A stretch of DNA of 64,000 bases from Taibaiella soli. Its GTDB lineage: Bacteria; Bacteroidota; Bacteroidia; Chitinophagales; Chitinophagaceae. The position numbers and the translations under genes are program-made. Below are positions 1 through 9,664 of the stretch, piece after piece. Below the pieces are notes generated by a model, which saw nothing but the letters and a program-made list of their open reading frames with translations, did no database searches and had not been told where the DNA came from. The stretch spans positions 128,482-192,481 of the forward strand of contig NZ_QKTW01000016.1 in the NCBI RefSeq assembly GCF_003236175.1. The letters run 5' to 3'. The number at the start of each line of letters is the position of its first letter. The stretch's first letter is position 1.

Positions 1-481
1 TTTTCAGCAACGAAAAATAAATGTCTTTAGTACCGGCCGTCCAGTCGCAGTCCACCTGAATTTCTTTTGGCGTCCATTTTGATTCTGCACATAAAGAGGT
101 CAGCAGCTTATTGATATTCTGCGCCAGCGAATCTGCATTATTTTCTGTGAGGTGCTGTAAAACAGGTTGCGTAATAAAGAACACCGGCACATATTCCATT
201 GATGTATCCAGTTGCGCGGGAAGCCGTACAATGCTTACTGGCAAGGGCTTCTGCTGTTCGTCATTCCAATCTACATCAAAGCAACGCACATACATTCGTT
301 TACAGTGCAATTGCTGTATTGTCGTTTTTTCCTTTGCCGAAAGATTATAAATGGTTTTCCAGTAGTAGAATCCCCTGACTGGTGGCTGATGCCGCTTGTG
401 GCAGGCGGAAAGCAACATTACCAGCAGACAGCAAAGCCAGACGCAATACTGCCTGCGTGATATGTAAGGAAGAATATTCAT
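1..481 (-). CDS. Lipoprotein of unknown function, partial (3' end outside window)
   Basis: An open frame runs from an ATG at 481 to the left edge of the window without a stop, so only about 160 N-terminal residues are visible. Residues 1-26 form a signal peptide ending in the lipobox LLSAC, with the lipidated Cys at about residue 27, so export as a lipoprotein is likely. The mature part starts with a FYYWKT motif and contains YVRCFDVDW and QVDCDWT. This pattern reminds me of a family of Bacteroidota proteins with a glycosidase-like barrel (DUF3142-like), but I cannot confirm it. The start lies 12 bases after the stop of the lipid kinase gene, so it is probably the third gene of the nadC operon. 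Confidence 0.7.
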   Translation of the reverse strand, partial: MNILPYISRRQYCVWLCCLLVMLLSACHKRHQPPVRGFYYWKTIYNLSAKEKTTIQQLHCKRMYVRCFDVDWNDEQQKPLPVSIVRLPAQLDTSMEYVPVFFITQPVLQHLTENNADSLAQNINKLLTSLCAESKWTPKEIQVDCDWTAGTKDIYFSLLK

Positions 482-493
482 GTTTTTGCGAAG

Positions 494-1372
494 CTAGGGT
501 ACAATCACCTTTTGCGCCGCAGCTTGTATTTTAAATTCCAGGCGATTGGTGCAAGGATGCGCATCTCCATCTGTTTGCATCAATTTCAAATCAGGATGCA
601 CGATCGTTATTTCTTTTCCTCTATAATGCTCTACAAATGGACTTTTGGTCAATGTGCCATTCATTGCGCGAATAACCAATGAAGAACCCAATATTTTTGG
701 AAATTTCTTGATCACAATTACATCAAGCAAACCATCCTGCCAATCGGCATCAGGCGCAATCTGAAAATTGTAGCCAAACTGCCTTCCGTTAGCAATATTG
801 ATAAGGAATGCCCGCGTTTTTATTTCTTTTCCATCTACGATAATGCGCCAATCCCATTCATTGTACAACCAAAGATATTTTGTCACCAGCCAGCTATAAA
901 CCATCAGTCCCCGGCGCGCACTCTTCGCAAACTTCTTCGCGATTAATGCATCGAAACCCACACCTGCATTGCTGATAAACATCTGACCATTTACAAAACC
1001 TACGTCCATCTTTACCACTTTATTGCGGTTAATGGTTTCAATTGCTTCGCGATCTTTCAGTGGGATTTCCATGGTGCGAGCCATGCCATTTCCCGAACCT
1101 TTCGGAAAGATAGCAAGCACAGTATCGGTACCGAGCAAGCCAGCGGCAATATCATTAGCAGAGCCATCCCCACCAACGGCCACAACTCCGTATGCACCTG
1201 CTTTAGCAGCTTCACGCGCTAGTTCTGTTCCATGCTTTGCATATTGTGTGTGCTGTATTTCGTAGGAAAATTGCTCCTTATCGAGATACTGTTCAATAGC
1301 GTGTTCTACAACTTTTTGGCGTTCTACGCCAGATTTAGGATTGACTACAAAAACGAGATGTTTTTTGCTCAT
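494..1372 (-). CDS. YegS/DgkB-type lipid (diacylglycerol) kinase family protein
   Basis: This 292-residue cytoplasmic protein belongs to the diacylglycerol/lipid kinase catalytic family, which transfers phosphate from ATP to a lipid. Visible motifs are NPKSG at residues 11-15, the nucleotide-binding GGDGS at 67-71 followed by NDIAAGL, and PKGSGNGMARTM about 20 residues later. Length and motif order fit the bacterial YegS/DgkB group. The ATG overlaps the end of nadC by four bases, which points to translational coupling. The lipid substrate (diacylglycerol, sphingosine-like or phosphatidylglycerol) cannot be told from sequence. Bacteroidota can make sphingolipids, so a sphingoid substrate remains possible. 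Confidence 0.85.
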   Translation of the reverse strand: MSKKHLVFVVNPKSGVERQKVVEHAIEQYLDKEQFSYEIQHTQYAKHGTELAREAAKAGAYGVVAVGGDGSANDIAAGLLGTDTVLAIFPKGSGNGMARTMEIPLKDREAIETINRNKVVKMDVGFVNGQMFISNAGVGFDALIAKKFAKSARRGLMVYSWLVTKYLWLYNEWDWRIIVDGKEIKTRAFLINIANGRQFGYNFQIAPDADWQDGLLDVIVIKKFPKILGSSLVIRAMNGTLTKSPFVEHYRGKEITIVHPDLKLMQTDGDAHPCTNRLEFKIQAAAQKVIVP

Positions 1373-2208
1373 ACCAGTTGGGCTTTAAGGCTCAGATCCA
1401 TGCTTACCGCATGATGGATGATCGCACCTACCGATACAAAGTCCACACCTGCCTTAGCATAATCTGCGACGTTCTCCAGCGAAATACCACCGGAAGCTTC
1501 TGTCTGGAATTTACCGCCAATCAGCTTTACCGCTTCTTCTATTTCCGCAGGGGTAAAATTATCGAGCAGGATGCGGTGTACACCACCGACAGCAATAATG
1601 CGTTTTACGTCGTCAATACTGCGCGCTTCAATTACAATTTCTAAAGGCAGGCTGTGCGACAAAAGGTACTCGTTTGTTTTAGCGATTGCCTTTTCAATAC
1701 CACCGCAAAAATCGATGTGGTTATCTTTCAGCATTACCATGTCATACAAACCCATTCTGTGATTGGTGCCACCGCCGATCTGTACTGCTTCTTTTTCGTA
1801 AGCACGGAACAGTGGTGTGGTTTTGCGTGTATCCAGCACTTTGGTATTGTAATCTTTTATCTTCTCTACATATACATTCGTCAGCGTAGCGATGCCGCTC
1901 ATACGCTGCATGCAGTTGAGCGAAAGACGTTCTGCTTTCAGAATGGTATGAATGCGCGCCGACACTTCGAAAGCCACATCACCGTTCTTCACATGGTCGC
2001 CGTCATTCTTATAGATTGTAAACTCCGCCTCTGGTTCCAGAAAATGGAAAATTTCCTGCGCCAGTGTCACACCAGCCAATACGCCATCTTCCTTGATTTT
2101 CAGCACTGCTTTGCCGCGGGCCTCTTCCGCAATGCTCGCCAATGTTGAATAATCACCGTTTCCTACGTCTTCCTGCAGCGCAGCTGCTATAAATGCTTGT
2201 GTCGTCAC
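1369..2208 (-). CDS. nadC: Nicotinate-nucleotide pyrophosphorylase (carboxylating)
   Basis: This is quinolinate phosphoribosyltransferase, which makes nicotinate mononucleotide from quinolinate and PRPP in de novo NAD synthesis. The 279-residue length is normal. Family signatures are visible: LDTRKTTP followed by GGGTNHR and MVMLKDNH in the active-site region, EIVIEAR, the ILLDNF motif, and the C-terminal EASGGI and VSVGAIIH phosphate-binding segments. It is first in an apparent operon with the lipid kinase (four-base overlap) and the truncated lipoprotein. A -7 promoter box lies 18 bases upstream. No nadA or nadB is in view. Confidence 0.95.
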   Translation of the reverse strand: MTTQAFIAAALQEDVGNGDYSTLASIAEEARGKAVLKIKEDGVLAGVTLAQEIFHFLEPEAEFTIYKNDGDHVKNGDVAFEVSARIHTILKAERLSLNCMQRMSGIATLTNVYVEKIKDYNTKVLDTRKTTPLFRAYEKEAVQIGGGTNHRMGLYDMVMLKDNHIDFCGGIEKAIAKTNEYLLSHSLPLEIVIEARSIDDVKRIIAVGGVHRILLDNFTPAEIEEAVKLIGGKFQTEASGGISLENVADYAKAGVDFVSVGAIIHHAVSMDLSLKAQLV

Positions 2209-2226
2209 TTTCTAAAGTTTGTGGCG

Positions 2227-2234
2227 CAAAACTA
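2227..2234 (-). promoter_or_regulatory. Bacteroidota -7 promoter box for the nadC operon
   Basis: Read on the minus strand this is TAGTTTTG, an exact match to the Bacteroidota sigma-ABfr -7 consensus TAnnTTTG, 18 bases before the nadC start. No good TTTG -33 element is seen at the usual spacing. Confidence 0.55.
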
Positions 2235-2290
2235 CTAAATACCAGCCTTTTGGCGCATCGACATATTGTTATTTTTATATTTATCTCTGT

Positions 2291-3475
2291 TTATTCTTCG
2301 TCTTCAGCCTCTGTATTCATTTTGCTAAACAAAATATAGGCGCCTTTGGTCACAAAACTGGCGTTTGTCGGCGTATTTTCTGGTAGAAAAACCTGCGTAA
2401 ATCCTTCTGAACTCATACCTGTACGAACCGGAATCTGACGAAAATGATAGTTGGTATCCGTTTTTCCAGCGCTTTTCTTCTCAATATTTTGAGCTTCCAG
2501 CAGATAAACGAATTCCCGTCCACTCTGCTGTATAATGGCTTCAGATGGCAGCGCCGTTCCTTTTATTTGTTGCACGTGAATCTCAGCTGTTATATAAGAG
2601 CCTGGCAATAAACCTTCATCTTCTTTAGTCATGTGGCAATGCACCTGAACAGTACGGTCTTCCCGGATTTCTTTGCCGATCAGATGAACCTCAGCCTCGC
2701 GGTCCTGGGTTTCATTTGCCAGGCGAAAAGTTACTTTGTCACCAATATGCAGCTGTGGGATATTTTTTTCGAAAATGGAAAGTTCACAATGGGTATGCGT
2801 AGGGTCTACCAGTTCAAACAATACATCGTTGGCCTGCACATATTTTCCGCGATTGATCAATACTTTGGTTACATAACCATTAATAGGTGCAGGGATATCG
2901 ACGGTCCGAGAAATGGTTCCTTTCATGACCGCAGCCGGACTGATGCCCAATAATAACAACTTTTGTTTCAAAGCTTCAGCACGGACTTTCATGGTTTCAT
3001 AATCAGCAACTGCTTTCTGATAAGTTTTACCGGCATTTATATTGTCCACCTGTAATTCTTTCTGCCGCTGGTATTCCGATTTCAGAAAGTCTAATTGATG
3101 CATCGCTTCCGCGTAGTCTTGTTGCAATTGTATATACTCTGCATTCTCCAATGTGGCCAATGTTTCACCCTTGTGTACATGCGTTCCCTGCAAAAGATCG
3201 GTATACTTCACGAGTCCGCCGTAAGGCACGCTGATGCTCACAAGATTCTGCGGTGGCACATCCAGTTTTCCATTTACTTTAATGGTGCCGGAAAGCATTT
3301 TATCGATTGCTTCCCCAAGCATAATATTGTTTACAGACATCTGTTCCTGCGTAATCACAATAGCAGTGCTGTCTGTTTCTTTTACTGTTTTTGTAGCAGT
3401 TTCCTGCGGTTTACCTTTACACTGTATCAGCAATAATGCTACTACAGGCAACCAGAATATTTTCTTATAGTGCAT
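2291..3475 (-). CDS. RND efflux periplasmic adaptor subunit (membrane fusion lipoprotein)
   Basis: This is the membrane-fusion protein of a heavy-metal RND pump (CzcB/CusB-like), linking the inner-membrane pump to the outer-membrane channel. The start MHYKKIFW at 3475 leaves a short leader ending in the lipobox LLIQC. An in-frame upstream start at 3499 would overlap the pump gene by 14 bases. The central part has the expected barrel-sandwich half (YGGLVKYTDLLQG, VHKGETLATLE), an alpha-helical hairpin (about residues 120-175) and the second half (PAPINGYVTKV, RGKYVQANDVLFEL). It follows directly on the pump gene and is presumably cotranscribed. No His-rich metal-binding tail is present, so metal choice must be read from the pump. 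Confidence 0.9.
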   Translation of the reverse strand: MHYKKIFWLPVVALLLIQCKGKPQETATKTVKETDSTAIVITQEQMSVNNIMLGEAIDKMLSGTIKVNGKLDVPPQNLVSISVPYGGLVKYTDLLQGTHVHKGETLATLENAEYIQLQQDYAEAMHQLDFLKSEYQRQKELQVDNINAGKTYQKAVADYETMKVRAEALKQKLLLLGISPAAVMKGTISRTVDIPAPINGYVTKVLINRGKYVQANDVLFELVDPTHTHCELSIFEKNIPQLHIGDKVTFRLANETQDREAEVHLIGKEIREDRTVQVHCHMTKEDEGLLPGSYITAEIHVQQIKGTALPSEAIIQQSGREFVYLLEAQNIEKKSAGKTDTNYHFRQIPVRTGMSSEGFTQVFLPENTPTNASFVTKGAYILFSKMNTEAEDEE

Positions 3476-3485
3476 GACTTTCTTT

Positions 3486-6400
3486 TTATTTGTTGACACC
3501 AGGAATTGCGCCAGCGTTATAATACGCAGCTCCCAATACAGCTTTGTTATAGTTCAATAATGTTTGCAAATAATCCGCTTTAATGCCTGAAGCAGTTTCA
3601 ATAGATTGCAGATAGGTGGTATAATCTACCTCGCCAGCCATATAGGTTTTCTGTCCCTGAATCAGCAATTTTTCTGCTTCGGGCAACGCAGATCTGGAGT
3701 AATAATCCAGCATCGTTTTTTGTCGTTCCAGTTCTTCGAATGCAATCTTTCGATTTTGCTGCAATTCGGTCATAGCTTGTCCCTCAGCCGATTTCGCTGA
3801 TTCGTAACCCCATCTGGCGGATTTGATCCTTGCAGATTGCGCGCCGAAAATTAAAGGCACATTTACGCCGACCTGCACTCCTTGAAAACGATTACCTGCG
3901 GTTGCGAGATCTCCGTTACTACTCATCGGATTGCCAATCAATGATTGATTAAAATAGCCAACAGAAAAATCAGGCATCATTTTCTGCTGCTCCAAATTCA
4001 TCTGACGTTTGGCTATTTGCATTTTTGCTGCATTAAGCATTGCGAATGGATGTGAAGAATTGGAAAATGTATCGATTTCGTTTAGCGCCACAAGACTGTC
4101 CTCTACTGGCATTACCAAAGCTTCTGTCTGTAACAGCATTTGCAATCTCAATATTGATTGGCGCAGCATTGCTTCGTATCCAGATTGACGCGCTTTCATC
4201 ATTTCATACTTCGACTGTGCCAATGTTTGTTCTATAGGTGGCGCCTCGCCAACTTTCACCCGTTTTGTTGCGGCCTTCAGCATATTGATGTAAATGCTGT
4301 CCTGCCGGATATACCACCGATGTAGCGACTGAAGATAAACCAGCTCCTGGTAAGCATTTGCCACCGCGAAAGAAAGATCGTATTTAGTTAATTGCAAACG
4401 CGCATTTGCGCTGTGTGTTTCTGATTCATACAATTTTTTTTGCGCGACCATTTGCGTTGGGAAGGGAATATTTTGTGTCACTGAAAAGTGATTGTCACCT
4501 TTTTCAAAACTGTTGTATTGCCCAAACATCCCTGCGACATTTGTCTTTCCAGGATCCCATGCAGAAGACTGCAAGGCAGTGCTCGCTTTTACTTCATATT
4601 GATTCGTTGCAATCTGTTTATTGTTTTTTAATGCAGTATCAATGCAATTCGACAGCGTCCATTTTTGAAAAGTTTGCGCCTTCGATGTATTAGAGATTCC
4701 AAATAAAACAAACAATAAAACCACAAAAGCACCACCAGTTTTAGGTTTGATGCGATGTTCTGCAACCGTATACAAAATCGGAAGTAAGAAAAGAGTAAGC
4801 AATGTAGAAGTAATCAATCCACCGATTACAACCGTTGCCAAAGGTTTTTGCACCTCCGCACCAGCAGTGTTGGAAAGCGCCATAGGCAAGAAACCAAGTG
4901 AGGCTACGCTCGCCGTCATCAACACTGGACGAATGCGTGATTTAGCACCGGTTAGTACACGTTCTGCGACATCGGTCATTTGCAATTTTTTAAGTCGGTT
5001 GAATTCTGAGATAAGCACAATGCCATTAAGAACTGCAACACCGAATAATGCGATGAAGCCAATTCCGGCAGATATGCTAAACGGCATACCACGGAGCAAC
5101 AACGCAAAAACGCCGCCCACAGCCGCAAACGGAATAGCAGAGAAAATAAGCAATGCTTCTTTGACCGAAGCAAATGCAGCGTACAACAACAATAAAATAA
5201 GCAGCAACGCAACCGGCACTGCAATAGACAATCGTGATTTGGCCTCGATCAGATTCTGGAACTGGCCGCCATATTTCACATTATAACCCGCTGGTAGTTT
5301 GATTTCCGCACTCATCTTTTTTTCCAATTCTTCCACAATACTTTCAACGTCCCTTCCCCGAACATTAAAACCTACAACGATTCTGCGACGTGCATTCTCC
5401 CGTTGTATCTGATTTGGTCCGAGTTCGGTTTTTACCTCGGCTAATTGATTGATCGGAATCTGTAGTCCTGCTGCATTTGCGACATAAAGGTTTTGTACGT
5501 CTTCGATTGAATGCCGTCCCGATGTATCCAGGCGCACCACCATATCATAGCGCTCTTCGCCCTCATATACGGTGCCGGCACGACTTCCTGCAAAACCCGC
5601 TTCCAGCGTTTTATTTACATCTGCAATGCTCAGACCATAACGGGCAATTGCATCTCGATTGTAACGGACCACAATTTGTGGTAACCCTGTCACTTGTTCG
5701 ATATACACATCTTTAGCCCCTTTGATACCGGACACAACGCGACCAGTTTGGTCTGCAAGTGCTTTGAGCCTTTCAAGATCATCGCCAAAAATCTTCACAA
5801 CGACATCTTGTCTGGCCCCTGCAATTAGTTCATTAAATCGCATCTGTATCGGCTGCTGAAATCCAAAGCTGGCTTGTGGTAATACTTTCAGGGCATCAGA
5901 CATTTTACCAGCCAGCTCCTGCCAGTTCTTAGCACTCGTCCATTCTTTTTTCTCTTTGAGTACAATGATGAGATCGCAAGCTTCAAAAGGCATCGGATCT
6001 GTTGGAATTTCGCTCGTGCCAATTTTACCCACCACTTTCTTTACTTCCGGAAATTCTTTCTTCAGTATTTCGGCGGCTTTCTGCGCGGTTTCTATGGTCT
6101 GTGAAAGCGAAGTCCCCGTTACCAAACGGGTCTCCACCGCAAAATCGCCTTCTTCTAACGTGGGCAAAAATTCACCGCCCATATTCATAAAAATGATGAC
6201 GACGGTTACCAATGCAGCGATTGCGAAACCAATGATCGGAACCTTTAGATCTAAAGCCTTCTGCAACGCTTTACCGTACCAGGCTTCTATTTGCTCCATC
6301 ATCTTATCAGCAAAAGATTTTTTATTCTTCACCTTCGGAGAAAGCACCCAGGCGCTCATCATCGGCACATATGTCACGGAGAAAATCAGTGCGCCCACAA

Positions 6401-7865
6401 TCGCAAAACTCACCGTTTCCGCCATCGGACGAAACATTTTCCCTTCAATACCAGACAATGAAAGGATCGGCAGATAAACAATGAGAATGATGATCTGCCC
6501 GAAAATCGCAGCACTCACCATTCTGGAAGAAGCAGTAAAAACAGTGCCCCGCATTTCGTCCTTTTGCAAGGTAATAGAGTCACCACCCGCTTGTTTCAAT
6601 TTATCATGCAATAAATGCATGACAGCTTCTACAATAATTACGGCTCCATCTACAATCAGCCCAAAGTCAATAGCACCGAGGCTCATCAGATTTCCGGAAA
6701 CACCAAATACCTGCATCATACCAAGCGCAAAAAGCATAGACAATGGAATGACAGAAGACACAAGCAAGCCAGCACGCAGGTTTCCAAGAAAAATGACCAG
6801 CACAAAAATCACAATGAGCGCACCTTCAATCAGATTCTTTTCAACGGTATGAATCGCGCGATTTACCAGTTGTGTTCTATCGAGATAAGGCTCAATAACT
6901 ATACCCTGTGGCAGCGTTTTCTGTATCTCTGCCATCTTCGCCTTTACGCGTGTGATGACTTCATTTGAATTCGCACCTTTCAGCATCATTACAATGCCAC
7001 CAACCGTTTCGCCTTTATTATTAAAGGTCATCGCACCATAACGCACTGCGTGCCCCTCCTGCACTTTACCAATATCCCGCACATAAACAGGAATGCCATT
7101 TTCATTGCGCACCACAATGTTTTCGATGTCGGGGATACTCCCTACCAACCCTTCACTCCTGATAAAATAAGCACCGGACCCTTTTTCAATATAAGCGCCG
7201 CCGGTATTTTGATTATTGCGTTCGAGTGCGGTAAAAACATCGCCCATACTCAGTTTCATGCTATTGAGCTTATCTGTGGAAACGGCGATTTCGTATTCTT
7301 TCAGATACCCTCCAAAATTGCTTACATCGGCAATGCCCGGTGTTCCTAGTAACTGACGGCGAATGATCCAATCCTGGATTGTACGCAAACGGGAAAGGCT
7401 GTATTCTCCTTCAAATCCCTTTTTTAGGCGTAAGGTGTATTGATAAATTTCACCCAAACCAGTAGTAACCGGGGCCATTTCAGGATTACCCAAATCGCCT
7501 GGGATACTGGATTTTGCCTGCTGCAGACGCTCATTGATCTGCTGCCGCGCCCAGTAAATATCTACATTATCCTTGAGTACAATGGTCACAACCGACAAGC
7601 CAAAACGGCTCATCGAGCGCACTTCTACAATGCCGGGAATGGTCGCCATCGTCTGCTCCACCGGAAAGGTTATAAAACGCTCTACTTCCTGTGCAGCCAA
7701 CGAAGGGCTGGTGGTAATGATCTGGACCTGATTATTGGTGATATCCGGTACAGCATCTATTGGGATGGTGGTAATGGCATAAGCCCCCCATATAATAACA
7801 GCCAGCGTGCCCAATAAAACGGCCAGCCTGTTTTTGATGGAAAATTGAATGACAGAAGCTAACAT
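3486..7865 (-). CDS. CzcA-type heavy-metal RND pump fused to a TolC-like outer-membrane factor
   Basis: Residues 1 to about 1040 form a complete HME-RND proton/metal antiporter of the inner membrane. The motif DFGLIVDGAVIIVEA in the fourth transmembrane helix (about residue 395) carries the two Asp and the Glu typical of CzcA-type transporters for divalent cations rather than the CusA copper/silver type. From about residue 1045 a hydrophobic stretch (VVLLFVLFG) ends in SKAQ, a typical signal-peptidase site, and is followed by about 410 residues of TolC-family sequence (WTLSNCIDTALKNN at its start, long heptad-rich helices, VNVPLIFG). One open frame therefore encodes pump plus outer-membrane factor. 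The start MLASVIQFS at 7865 matches family N-termini; an in-frame start exists at 7895. Such fusions are known in Bacteroidota. Whether the product is cleaved is inference. Confidence 0.9.
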   Translation of the reverse strand: MLASVIQFSIKNRLAVLLGTLAVIIWGAYAITTIPIDAVPDITNNQVQIITTSPSLAAQEVERFITFPVEQTMATIPGIVEVRSMSRFGLSVVTIVLKDNVDIYWARQQINERLQQAKSSIPGDLGNPEMAPVTTGLGEIYQYTLRLKKGFEGEYSLSRLRTIQDWIIRRQLLGTPGIADVSNFGGYLKEYEIAVSTDKLNSMKLSMGDVFTALERNNQNTGGAYIEKGSGAYFIRSEGLVGSIPDIENIVVRNENGIPVYVRDIGKVQEGHAVRYGAMTFNNKGETVGGIVMMLKGANSNEVITRVKAKMAEIQKTLPQGIVIEPYLDRTQLVNRAIHTVEKNLIEGALIVIFVLVIFLGNLRAGLLVSSVIPLSMLFALGMMQVFGVSGNLMSLGAIDFGLIVDGAVIIVEAVMHLLHDKLKQAGGDSITLQKDEMRGTVFTASSRMVSAAIFGQIIILIVYLPILSLSGIEGKMFRPMAETVSFAIVGALIFSVTYVPMMSAWVLSPKVKNKKSFADKMMEQIEAWYGKALQKALDLKVPIIGFAIAALVTVVIIFMNMGGEFLPTLEEGDFAVETRLVTGTSLSQTIETAQKAAEILKKEFPEVKKVVGKIGTSEIPTDPMPFEACDLIIVLKEKKEWTSAKNWQELAGKMSDALKVLPQASFGFQQPIQMRFNELIAGARQDVVVKIFGDDLERLKALADQTGRVVSGIKGAKDVYIEQVTGLPQIVVRYNRDAIARYGLSIADVNKTLEAGFAGSRAGTVYEGEERYDMVVRLDTSGRHSIEDVQNLYVANAAGLQIPINQLAEVKTELGPNQIQRENARRRIVVGFNVRGRDVESIVEELEKKMSAEIKLPAGYNVKYGGQFQNLIEAKSRLSIAVPVALLLILLLLYAAFASVKEALLIFSAIPFAAVGGVFALLLRGMPFSISAGIGFIALFGVAVLNGIVLISEFNRLKKLQMTDVAERVLTGAKSRIRPVLMTASVASLGFLPMALSNTAGAEVQKPLATVVIGGLITSTLLTLFLLPILYTVAEHRIKPKTGGAFVVLLFVLFGISNTSKAQTFQKWTLSNCIDTALKNNKQIATNQYEVKASTALQSSAWDPGKTNVAGMFGQYNSFEKGDNHFSVTQNIPFPTQMVAQKKLYESETHSANARLQLTKYDLSFAVANAYQELVYLQSLHRWYIRQDSIYINMLKAATKRVKVGEAPPIEQTLAQSKYEMMKARQSGYEAMLRQSILRLQMLLQTEALVMPVEDSLVALNEIDTFSNSSHPFAMLNAAKMQIAKRQMNLEQQKMMPDFSVGYFNQSLIGNPMSSNGDLATAGNRFQGVQVGVNVPLIFGAQSARIKSARWGYESAKSAEGQAMTELQQNRKIAFEELERQKTMLDYYSRSALPEAEKLLIQGQKTYMAGEVDYTTYLQSIETASGIKADYLQTLLNYNKAVLGAAYYNAGAIPGVNK

Positions 7866-8010
7866 GATGGAGCTTTTGCCTATGACAACGCGCATGCAGC
7901 CTATATCAACGGATATACGCAGTCACAAAACATCATCACAGTAAATAAACAAATAGAGATACTGCATGCAAGTCCGGCGGGGGATTGCAATGCATCAGAA
8001 AAGAAATAGA

Positions 8011-8397
8011 CTAGCAAGCGCGCGGAGGCTGCCAGATATCGTTAAGCGTAGTAAAATGAAGAAAAGGCGTTTGATACGCGCAGTATTGCCGTTCATGATA
8101 AACTGGCGGCTTTACGGAAAATAAAATAGGTGTAGGCTGTGGCGCTACTACAACGTGAAACACAGAACAAACATCTGTCTTAAACGGCAGCTGCATATCA
8201 CGGTCATAATCTTTGTCCTTGGGCTGCGGTAATATATAATGCAGATAAAGGAAAGCTACCAATGTGATATCTGGGTTTTCAGAACGGTGCTCCATAAAAT
8301 GACTGGCCAGCACCGGAAGCTTGAGCAACTGATGTAGTTCTGTGTTGGCAAATGCATACACAGCAATCATTAATATCGCAAACCATTTTCTGAACAT
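8011..8397 (-). CDS. Small exported or membrane-anchored protein upstream of the efflux genes
   Basis: This 128-residue protein has a hydrophobic N-terminal segment (residues 4-17) that could be a signal peptide or anchor. It is followed by ELHQLLKLPVLASHF, a His-containing stretch, and LPFKTDVCSVFH. It ends in WQPPRAC, with Cys as the final residue. I do not know a characterised homologue. Similar small proteins occur beside metal-transport genes in Bacteroidota, and the Cys-rich small protein at 35983-36372 has a comparable layout and a similar HPPLSC end. It is 145 bases upstream of the RND pump on the same strand and has its own -7 promoter box. A role in metal sensing or handling is only suggested by context. 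Confidence 0.6.
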   Translation of the reverse strand: MFRKWFAILMIAVYAFANTELHQLLKLPVLASHFMEHRSENPDITLVAFLYLHYILPQPKDKDYDRDMQLPFKTDVCSVFHVVVAPQPTPILFSVKPPVYHERQYCAYQTPFLHFTTLNDIWQPPRAC

Positions 8398-8407
8398 GCG
8401 CTATGCG

Positions 8408-8415
8408 CAAAGGTA
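8408..8415 (-). promoter_or_regulatory. -7 promoter box for the small protein ahead of the efflux genes
   Basis: The minus strand reads TACCTTTG, an exact TAnnTTTG match, ending 11 bases before the ATG at 8397. The implied transcription start would leave only a few bases of leader. Confidence 0.55.
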
Positions 8416-8437
8416 GGGGAAAGGATTTACACGAGTT

Positions 8438-9664
8438 CTATTTCTGATTTTTCCATATAAGATTACCATCGCCATAGCTCAGAAAACGAAAATCATGTTG
8501 CATGGCGTAATCGTACAAACGTTTCCATTCATCGCCGATCAGCGCAGAAACGAGCAGCAGTAGTGTTGATTGTGGTTGGTGAAAATTCGTGACAAGCCCT
8601 TTGATGATCTTAGTATCGTATCCTGGCGCAATGAGAATTTGCGTGCGTGTCATGATGCGATCTTTTTCATTTTCCTGCATCCAGCGAATTATTGCATTCA
8701 GGCATTCATCAGCGCTGTAGTTAATGTTCATTTCGTAAGGATCCCATTGGGAAATGGCAATGCCCTCGAAATCAATTTCGATTCCGGAAAGCAGTTTTGC
8801 ACCAATCCAATACAGACTTTCCAATGTACGCATGGATGTGGTACCAACAGCTACAATACCTTTATCTAAATGCGCGAGCAATTTCTCAATGCAATGACGA
8901 TCTACGTCGATCCATTCTGCATGCATTTCATGGCCCGCCATAGTTTCGCTTTTCACAGGCTTGAATGTGCCCGCACCAACATGCAAAGTCACAAAAGCGG
9001 TATCAATTTTCTTTGCAGCAAGATCATTCATCACGGCATCGGTAAAATGCAAACCCGCTGTTGGAGCGGCAACGCTGCCTTCATTTTTTGCATAGATGGT
9101 TTGGTATCGGGAATCGTCGCTTAGTTCTGCTTCGCGATGCAAATACGGTGGCAACGGCACTTTACCTGCATAATGTAATACCTCCGCAAACGTCAGATCT
9201 TTATCGTCCCAGAAAAGCTCTAATGTAAAGTAACCAGGTTGTCGATCCGTAATACTGGCAGATAAAATAAAGTCCGGGTGCTCATGTTTAATCGACAATA
9301 CCATTCCATGTTTCCATTTGCTGGCGCCACCAATCATGCAATGCCAATACACTTTTCCTTTCTGCAGCATGGCATTTTGTATACCGTGGTATTGCGCATC
9401 AGGCTCCAGACAAAAAACCTCAATCACGCCACCAGTCTCTTTCTGAAACAACAACCGGGCATGCACTACTTTCGTCTGGTTAAAGACAAGCAAGGTTTCC
9501 TCTGGAATATGCATCGCAATGTTCCGGTAAGTATCTTCTGTGACACCGCCGTTTTCATACACCAAAAGCTTAGACGCATCACGCTGCGCTAACGGATATT
9601 TGGCGATACGATCATTTGGCAGATCGTAAGTAAAAGATTCTATACGGATATCCTGTGGGTGCAT
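8438..9664 (-). CDS. queA: tRNA preQ1(34) S-adenosylmethionine ribosyltransferase-isomerase
   Basis: QueA transfers the ribosyl part of S-adenosylmethionine to preQ1 in the wobble position of tRNA, giving epoxyqueuosine. Family motifs include PNDRIAKYPLAQRDASKLL near the N-terminus, the central PTAGLHFT, THVGAGTFKPV-like TLHVGAGTFKPV, HAEW, the conserved GTTSMRTLES, and LVTNFHQPQSTLL near the C-terminus. At 408 residues it is longer than the enterobacterial enzyme (about 356), as is usual in Bacteroidota. It stands alone. The upstream side is a 320-base divergent gap shared with the secreted protease-like gene. Confidence 0.93.
   Translation of the reverse strand: MHPQDIRIESFTYDLPNDRIAKYPLAQRDASKLLVYENGGVTEDTYRNIAMHIPEETLLVFNQTKVVHARLLFQKETGGVIEVFCLEPDAQYHGIQNAMLQKGKVYWHCMIGGASKWKHGMVLSIKHEHPDFILSASITDRQPGYFTLELFWDDKDLTFAEVLHYAGKVPLPPYLHREAELSDDSRYQTIYAKNEGSVAAPTAGLHFTDAVMNDLAAKKIDTAFVTLHVGAGTFKPVKSETMAGHEMHAEWIDVDRHCIEKLLAHLDKGIVAVGTTSMRTLESLYWIGAKLLSGIEIDFEGIAISQWDPYEMNINYSADECLNAIIRWMQENEKDRIMTRTQILIAPGYDTKIIKGLVTNFHQPQSTLLLLVSALIGDEWKRLYDYAMQHDFRFLSYGDGNLIWKNQK

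Noticed and set aside
4747-5286. 179-residue open frame on the plus strand inside the RND pump gene
   Set aside because: It is antisense to the conserved pump sequence and has no promoter box or family pattern, so it is a shadow frame.
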